Assembly: GCA_026018925.1 (NCBI GenBank)
Contig: JAKSZU010000031.1
Location: forward strand, 9,571,448-9,635,447
Origin: Tupaia tana
Taxonomy: Eukaryota > Chordata > Mammalia > Scandentia > Tupaiidae
DNA length: 64,000 nt
Direction: 5' to 3'
Position 1 is the first letter of the stretch, and every line of letters starts with the position of its first letter. Under the pieces are notes generated by a model that worked only from the letters and a program-made list of their open reading frames with translations, searched no databases and had not been told where the DNA came from. The position numbers and the translations under genes were made by a program. Of this stretch, positions 58,397 through 64,000 are shown one piece after another.

Positions 58397-58672
58397 GGGA
58401 CCAGCAGTTAGCATAATGGCTATATCGCTGGACTCTCATGTAATCGACTGCAGTTCGAGTCCCGGACTCAGTAGCTTAAACTCACGCCGGGCGCGTGTGC
58501 GTGCGTGCCCAAGATCCCGAGAGGAGAATGGAGGAGAAGGGATTGCAGTGTGGCCATTCCCCCCCCCCCCGGGGGGGGGTGATTTCTCGCTTTCTGTCTC
58601 TCTGTCTCTCTGGCGAGTGCACGTGCCCTATAGCAAAAACCTCTCCAAAATAAATAAATAAATAAATAAATA
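58397..58672 (+). mobile_element. Young tRNA-derived SINE, L form
   Basis: Partner of 21899-22172. The central C and G runs are longer here (58560-58579). Confidence 0.93.
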
Positions 58673-58824
58673 AAATAATAGACAGTCAGGTGTGCTGGTG
58701 AAGATGTGAGCTCACCACAAGCTATGAAGAGACTGTCCATTGTCTTTGAGGAAAAGAGGAACAGCTTCTGAGCTTTAGCGTTTACTACCTTCTCAGATTA
58801 TTCTGTCCTACCAAGCTGATCCTG

Positions 58825-58977
58825 GGGTCAGCAGATGGCATGGTGGTTAAGGCACTGGACTCCCACATGGCCGACCATGATTCAAGTCCCGACCTTGTGG
58901 TGTGCCTTCTCACTTTCCTTCTCTGTCTTTCTCTGGTGAATGCACGTGCTGTGCAGCAAATTAAAAAATAATTATGA
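58825..58977 (+). mobile_element. tRNA-derived SINE, S form, intermediate tail
   Basis: Partner of 22322-22475. Confidence 0.8.
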
Positions 58978-59592
58978 TACATAAAACTAAATAAACAATT
59001 CTTTTAAGAAAGAGAGAACAAAAAACTATAACTCTCCAAACTATGAATATGAAAAGCTGGCTTATTTTAATCACTCATGTTAATAAACAGAGAATCCGTG
59101 ATTTGACAGAAGCATGTATTTTTCATGTGTAAAGCTGAGAGGATATTGGAAAATGAAAACCTCAATTTTTATTCCTTCACCATTCATGAAACTCTGCCCA
59201 ATGAACCCACTGGACTTTTAGAATGGGTTACTTAAGAAGGAGGATTATGTTCTAGCAGAAACAGCACATCGTTCCATTTCAGGTGTGGAAAGTGGGCACG
59301 TCTGAACTTCAAAGTCACTGTAGGTTTGCGTCTCAGGTATTGACAACAAAAGAAAAGGTTTTCTAAGCCCCAGAAGGTTTTCTTGGTTAACCAAGAACAC
59401 AACTTGGAAGTACAAACCCAACGTTTTGCTCTAAGCTATAACATGATGGAGAGGCACACAGGCGAAAATGTCAGACAATGTAATCACCAGACATAAAGGT
59501 GAAATAGGTTATTTGGTGTGGCAAGGAAGAGCTAGGAAGGAGAAAAGACAGAAGAAAAGGCAGAATTGAGATGTGGGTGGGTTGAACTCTTC

Positions 59593-59861
59593 TTTTTTTT
59601 TTTTTTCTTTTTTTGGAGAGGTTTTTGCTATAGGGTGCTTGCGCTGGCCAGAAAGACAGAGAGAGACAGAGAGACAGAAAGCGAGAAATCACCCCCTGGG
59701 GGGATGTCCTCACCGCAATCCCTTCTCCATTCTCCTCTCGGGATCTTAGGCACGCATGCACACACACCCGGAGTGAGTTTAAGCCACCGGGTCCAGGACT
59801 TGAACCACGGTCGACTACATGGGATTCCAGCAACATAACCATTATGCTAACTGCTGGTCCC
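59593..59861 (-). mobile_element. Young tRNA-derived SINE, L form
   Basis: Partner of 23087-23357. Confidence 0.93.
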
Positions 59862-60104
59862 TTTTTTGGGCGGAGGGGGTGATTTGAACTCTTTTAGTTG
59901 CAAATATTGAAAAGCTAAGATAGTCAAGAAGATAAGTTAGGACCCAATGGCAAATAATTCACAGCAGAGAGAATACAGAAACAACCAAGAAATAATTTTC
60001 AAGAAATCCCATATAACTCATCACTTGGAATCTCTGCAGATCCTACTCTTACCTCATGTGAGATCCATCAGTTCTATCTGGAAGAGAGCTAAAGAGAAAG
60101 GTTG

Positions 60105-60350
60105 GTGGGACCAACAGATGGCACAATGGTTATGCTGCTGGACTCCTACATAGTCAACTGTGGTTCAAGTCCCGGACCCAGTGGCTTAAATTCACGTAAG
60201 GCGCACATGTGTGTATGTCCAAAACCCAGAGAGGAGAATGGAGGAGAAAGGATTGTGGCATGGCCATCCCTTTGTGGGGGAGGGAATGTGATTTCTCACT
60301 TTCTATCTCTCTGTCTCTCTGGTGAGTGAATGCACCCTATAGCAAAAAAA
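60105..60350 (+). mobile_element. tRNA-derived SINE, L form
   Basis: Partner of 23601-23846. Confidence 0.88.
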
Positions 60351-60373
60351 TATCTCTCTCTCTCTCTCTCTCG
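60351..60373 (+). repeat. (CT)n microsatellite, short allele
   Basis: About nine CT units against about 18 in copy A. Confidence 0.93.
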
Positions 60374-61106
60374 AGAATGTTTGGCATGCTTTTTCTTTGG
60401 AATGGAGAGTAAAAATATTGGAGAACTGCAAAGTGGAATGCCTCAAATAAGGAGACGGAGAGCCAGAATCTAGGGAGTGACAAGATTAGCCAGAGGCAAA
60501 GAGGGGGATTCATGAGCCTCACAGGGGCCACTGAAAGTGTTGCACTCACCCTGGGAACTGATCCCAAGTTATGCCAACTGTCGGCCAAGCTACGCCCAGC
60601 TTCAGCAGGGCAGAACGAAAGGTAGAAAGGGAGGAAAGACTACTCACTCCCCAGGCCATTCTCTACCTCTGTGACATTAAAGAGACTCCTCCATACCCAG
60701 ACACAATCTTGAGATAAGAGTGAGAAGGAGCTATTGAGATGGAAGAGAAGAGGACTCTGATCTAATCAAGTTTGAATTCTGACTTGACTGAGCTCAAACC
60801 ATACGACCAGAAGAAGCTGCTATCTGAATGGCAAATTAAACTCTGAGCTTTTTTAATCTTCCCTTGTCACCAGAGGAAAGTGGAGTTTAGACAATACTAT
60901 GAGGCCAAACAGAGAATAATGAAAGTTCATTTTTCCTATGTACTAGAAGAATGGCATGAACTTCTTAGACCTATGTTTAGTTTTTGGTCCTAGAATGTCT
61001 GACTATCGCAACAGATTTTCCTTTTACTGTTGGTGGAAGGGTTCTTGTTTTGTTTTGGTAGTATATACAGCCAACAGATTGACTCCTGAGCCAAAGAGAA
61101 CCAGAA

Positions 61107-61360
61107 GAGGACCAGCTCCATGGTGCAGCAGCAACGTGTTGCTCAAGAGAAGTTGGATCCCACATGGTAACCATGGTTTGAATCCCCAGCCTGGTGTTCC
61201 TGAAATATGCCAGGTGTGTATATGAGTGCCCAAGAGCCAATGAACTGGAACACTGGAGGAAGGAGATGGCTGTATGTCTAGACCCTGTGGAGAGTTTTCA
61301 TATCTCTTGCTCTCCTGCAAACACATACATAAAGAAAAAAATTAAAATAAATAAAACATA
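61107..61360 (+). mobile_element. Divergent SINE, separate family
   Basis: Partner of 24618-24869. Confidence 0.6.
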
Positions 61361-61759
61361 TAGCCCTTGTCCAGATGATTGACGGAAATGCCCTGGTTCT
61401 CTGTTCTGTTCAGGTTGTTTCTGTAAATTCCTCACGAGCTGACTGCAATGTACATTCACCTGCCAACCTTATATGAATATTTCGCATTCATTTCCTTAAG
61501 TCTAGTGGTAGGTGTGTTTGGTGGTTCACAGCTGCAGAAAGATACATATGGTGACAAAGGGGTACAACAAAACACTTGGAGCATCCAATGAGATACCAGT
61601 TTTCCCGAGATAAAGGGCTGTGTTTTCACAGCTGGCACTGAGTGACATCCTGTAGGTGTAAGTCCACACTCACAAGGAGTGTTTGAGAAAGCTTTTGGTC
61701 TCCTTGTGTGTCACCCAAGTGTCTATCCATATAATAAGTCTAAAAAATGTTAATGACCG

Positions 61760-61808
61760 CATTGTCATTTCTGAGTCTATGATATGGATAGACTCAGAAA
61801 TGACAATG
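61760..61808. repeat. Perfect 21-b inverted repeat, different loop
   Basis: Arms 61760-61780 and 61788-61808 equal those of copy A. The loop is gatatgg. Confidence 0.97.
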
Positions 61809-61833
61809 AGAATCAATGATGGTCAGATGCGAT

Positions 61834-62502
61834 GATTGCTTTAGTCTGTTACAGTGGAGCTAAACTGACATACTGGAAGCTCTGTGATTGCTAAAGAATA
61901 GAGGTTTATTTGACTCATGATTCCGGTGGCTGGGAAGTACAAGGGCATGGGGCAGACATCAGGCTGGTCCCTGATATGACATCACAACAGGGCCTACAGA
62001 GGCAGAAAACAGCAAGCAAGTGCAAGGAGAGAGAGGAAACAGATTCCCACTTCCTCTGCTTGTCTCTCCCATAACCCCAACCAATTGGATGCTGCCTTCC
62101 CTTGGATTCTACCTCTTATTTTTTTTTGGGGGGGGGGAGAGGTTTTTGCTATAGGGCGCGTGCGCTCGCCAGACAGACAGAGAGAGACAGAGAGATAGAA
62201 AGCGAGAAATCACCCCCCAGGGGGATGACCACGCCGCAATCCCTTCTCCTCCATTCTCCTCTCGGGATCTTGGGCATGCACGCACACGCGCCCGGCGTGA
62301 GTTTTAAGCCGCCGGGTCTTGGACTCGAACCACGGTCGACTACGTGGGAGTCCAGTGACATGGCCATTACACTAACTGCTGGTCCCGGATCCTACCTCTT
62401 AAAGACCTCATCATTTTCCAAAGTCATTACACTTGGGACCAAGCTTATAGAACATGAAGCTTTTGGGGGAAAGCCATTATCTAAACAATAGCAAGTATCA
62501 AC
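61834..62502 (-). mobile_element. ERVL-MaLR LTR fossil, split by a SINE
   Basis: Partner of 25345-26015. Ancient and broken. Confidence 0.65.
62119..62386 (-). mobile_element. Young tRNA-derived SINE, L form
   Basis: Partner of 25630-25900. Left duplication ggattctacctctta at 62104-62118 and right ggatcctacctctta. Confidence 0.96.
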
Positions 62503-62772
62503 AAGATTGTATATATTTAAATGAATCATTCTGAGTGTTAGTGGGAAGAATATGTTGATTCCTGGATGGTTTTACTTGATGTGCAATTTATTTCAGTTTC
62601 ATTGACAATCAACAGCTGGAACTTTGGGCAATATGAAAGTCCTTTGACTATGAGAACAAAGCAGTATAGAAGTATCTCATCCTGTTGTATTGAATGTACT
62701 CCAAACTCTGAATGACCAAGGAGCTTATTTCAAATACTAATACCATGTCGTACTTGGAAAACTCAAGGTTGG

Positions 62773-63022
62773 GACCAGCAGGTGGTGTGGTGGCTAAGGT
62801 GCTGAATTCCCACATGGCTATGATTTGAGTCCTGGACCTGGAGGTTTAAAAATCACAGTGGGCATGTGTCCATGCATGCTGAAAATCCCAGGAGGAGAAT
62901 GGAGAAGGGATTACTACATGGCCATTCCCCCGAGGGGTGACTTCTCGCTTTCCCTTTCACTGTCTCTCTGTCTCTCACTGGTTAGCACACATGCCCTATG
63001 GCAAACCCGCCCCCCCCCCAAA
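62773..63022 (+). mobile_element. tRNA-derived SINE, L form
   Basis: Partner of 26283-26539. Confidence 0.9.
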
Positions 63023-63193
63023 AAAAAATACCAAGAATACGCAGGGCACTGTTCCAAGCACCTCATATGTGGTAAATAGATATACTCTCTCCAATGTCAC
63101 TGCCAATTGTAAATTTTAAGTTATGTAATAATACAATCTTGCCTGTGAGTAAGTCTTTTTTGTAGCAAAAGCTCTTAAAATAACTCTAAGTTT

Positions 63194-63455
63194 TCTTTTT
63201 TCAGAGAGATTTTTAGCTATAGGATGCGTGTGCTCACCAGAGAGACAGAGAGAGACAGAGAGACAGAAAGTGAGAAATCACCACCCAGGAGAGATGACTA
63301 CACTGCAATCCCTTCTCCTCCATTCTTCTGTTGGGATTTTGGGTATGCACGCATATATTCTAGCACACACACCTGGTGTAAATTTCAAGCTGCCAGGTCT
63401 GGGTCACCATGTGGGAGTCCAGTGATATGACCATTTTACCATCTGCTGGTCTCTA
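63194..63455 (-). mobile_element. tRNA-derived SINE, L form
   Basis: Partner of 26707-26967. Confidence 0.92.
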
Positions 63456-64000
63456 ATTCTAAATTTTCTTATTGGTTGACTATGGTTGTGTTTATTAGAG
63501 TACAGAATGATAGGGTTAAAAAAATTCTAATCTAATACTTTCATTCATTTCAGACATAATTATTCAGCACCCGTGGACTACATACTAGGTGTACCAGCTA
63601 GGGGCTGCCAACTGGATTTGAAGAATTTTATTCCTTTCTGCCTTAGCTAATTTTCTGATGTGATTAACCAAGTACTTTCCCATTGTCAGTGCATATCCTG
63701 AATCTCACCTTACTGCACTTCTAAGATATTTGACAACCTGGACTATGACAAACACATGGTCATGAAAAGCCCCATCATAGGACAAATCTATAAGGGAAAA
63801 AAAAAAAAAAAAAACCAGCCAGGCTCATTAGTATAAAAAAAAGAGCTCAATTATCTCATTAAAGTTCAGTTACCGAGTTTAACTGTTTGACACATATTTA
63901 TTCCCATTAATTTCAATTAAGTAAAACAAGTGTAAATGGATGTGTAGACATAAAGTTACCAGGCAGCCTGTCAGAGGTCATTAGACATGACACTCATGTG

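Larger units (their letters stand above)
34796..64000 (+). repeat. Segmental duplication, copy B
   Basis: Collinear with 7-27507 in the same orientation and about 1.7 kb longer because of one extra SINE and two segments lost from copy A. Stretches between the repeats listed below mirror the non-coding stretches of copy A, and no gene is seen. Confidence 0.95.

Overview
The window is intergenic DNA from a eutherian mammal, and I see no protein-coding gene, rRNA, tRNA gene or CRISPR array in it. It is packed with a tRNA-derived SINE that carries a Pol III A box and B box and comes in a long (about 240-270 b) and a short (about 140-190 b) form. There are also fragments of L1, L2, MIR-like, MER5A-like and MaLR (MLT1-like) elements and a small mariner-like MITE family. 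The SINE head and body look like the colugo (Dermoptera, Galeopterus) CYN-type SINEs as I remember them. That species guess is an inference and was not tested by a search.

Layout: copy A of a large direct segmental duplication runs from base 7 to at least 27507. Sequence with no partner inside this window follows from about 27508 to 34795, including a 100-N assembly gap at 28420-28519 that cuts a SINE. Copy B starts at 34796 and runs to the window end, so that A 7 pairs with B 34796 and A 27507 with B 64000. The simplest model is a tandem unit of about 34.8 kb whose junction lies at 34795/34796, inside an old SINE.

Hand comparison gives roughly 2-4 % substitutions in most blocks. That is too much for two alleles of one locus in most mammals, so the duplication is probably real and several million years old. 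Some islands (15161-16030, 4704-4966, 6040-6290) differ by only about 0-0.4 %. Events after duplication can be polarised: one SINE inserted only in B (35364), one only in A (11895), two microhomology deletions in A (about 770 b and 1049 b), a purine microsatellite growing from a SINE tail, and two small hairpin changes that look like template switching.

The most useful content is this two-copy natural experiment: a dated record of SINE activity, nested insertions, deletions and palindrome-driven mutation. L = long form, S = short form; strand is the sense strand of the element.
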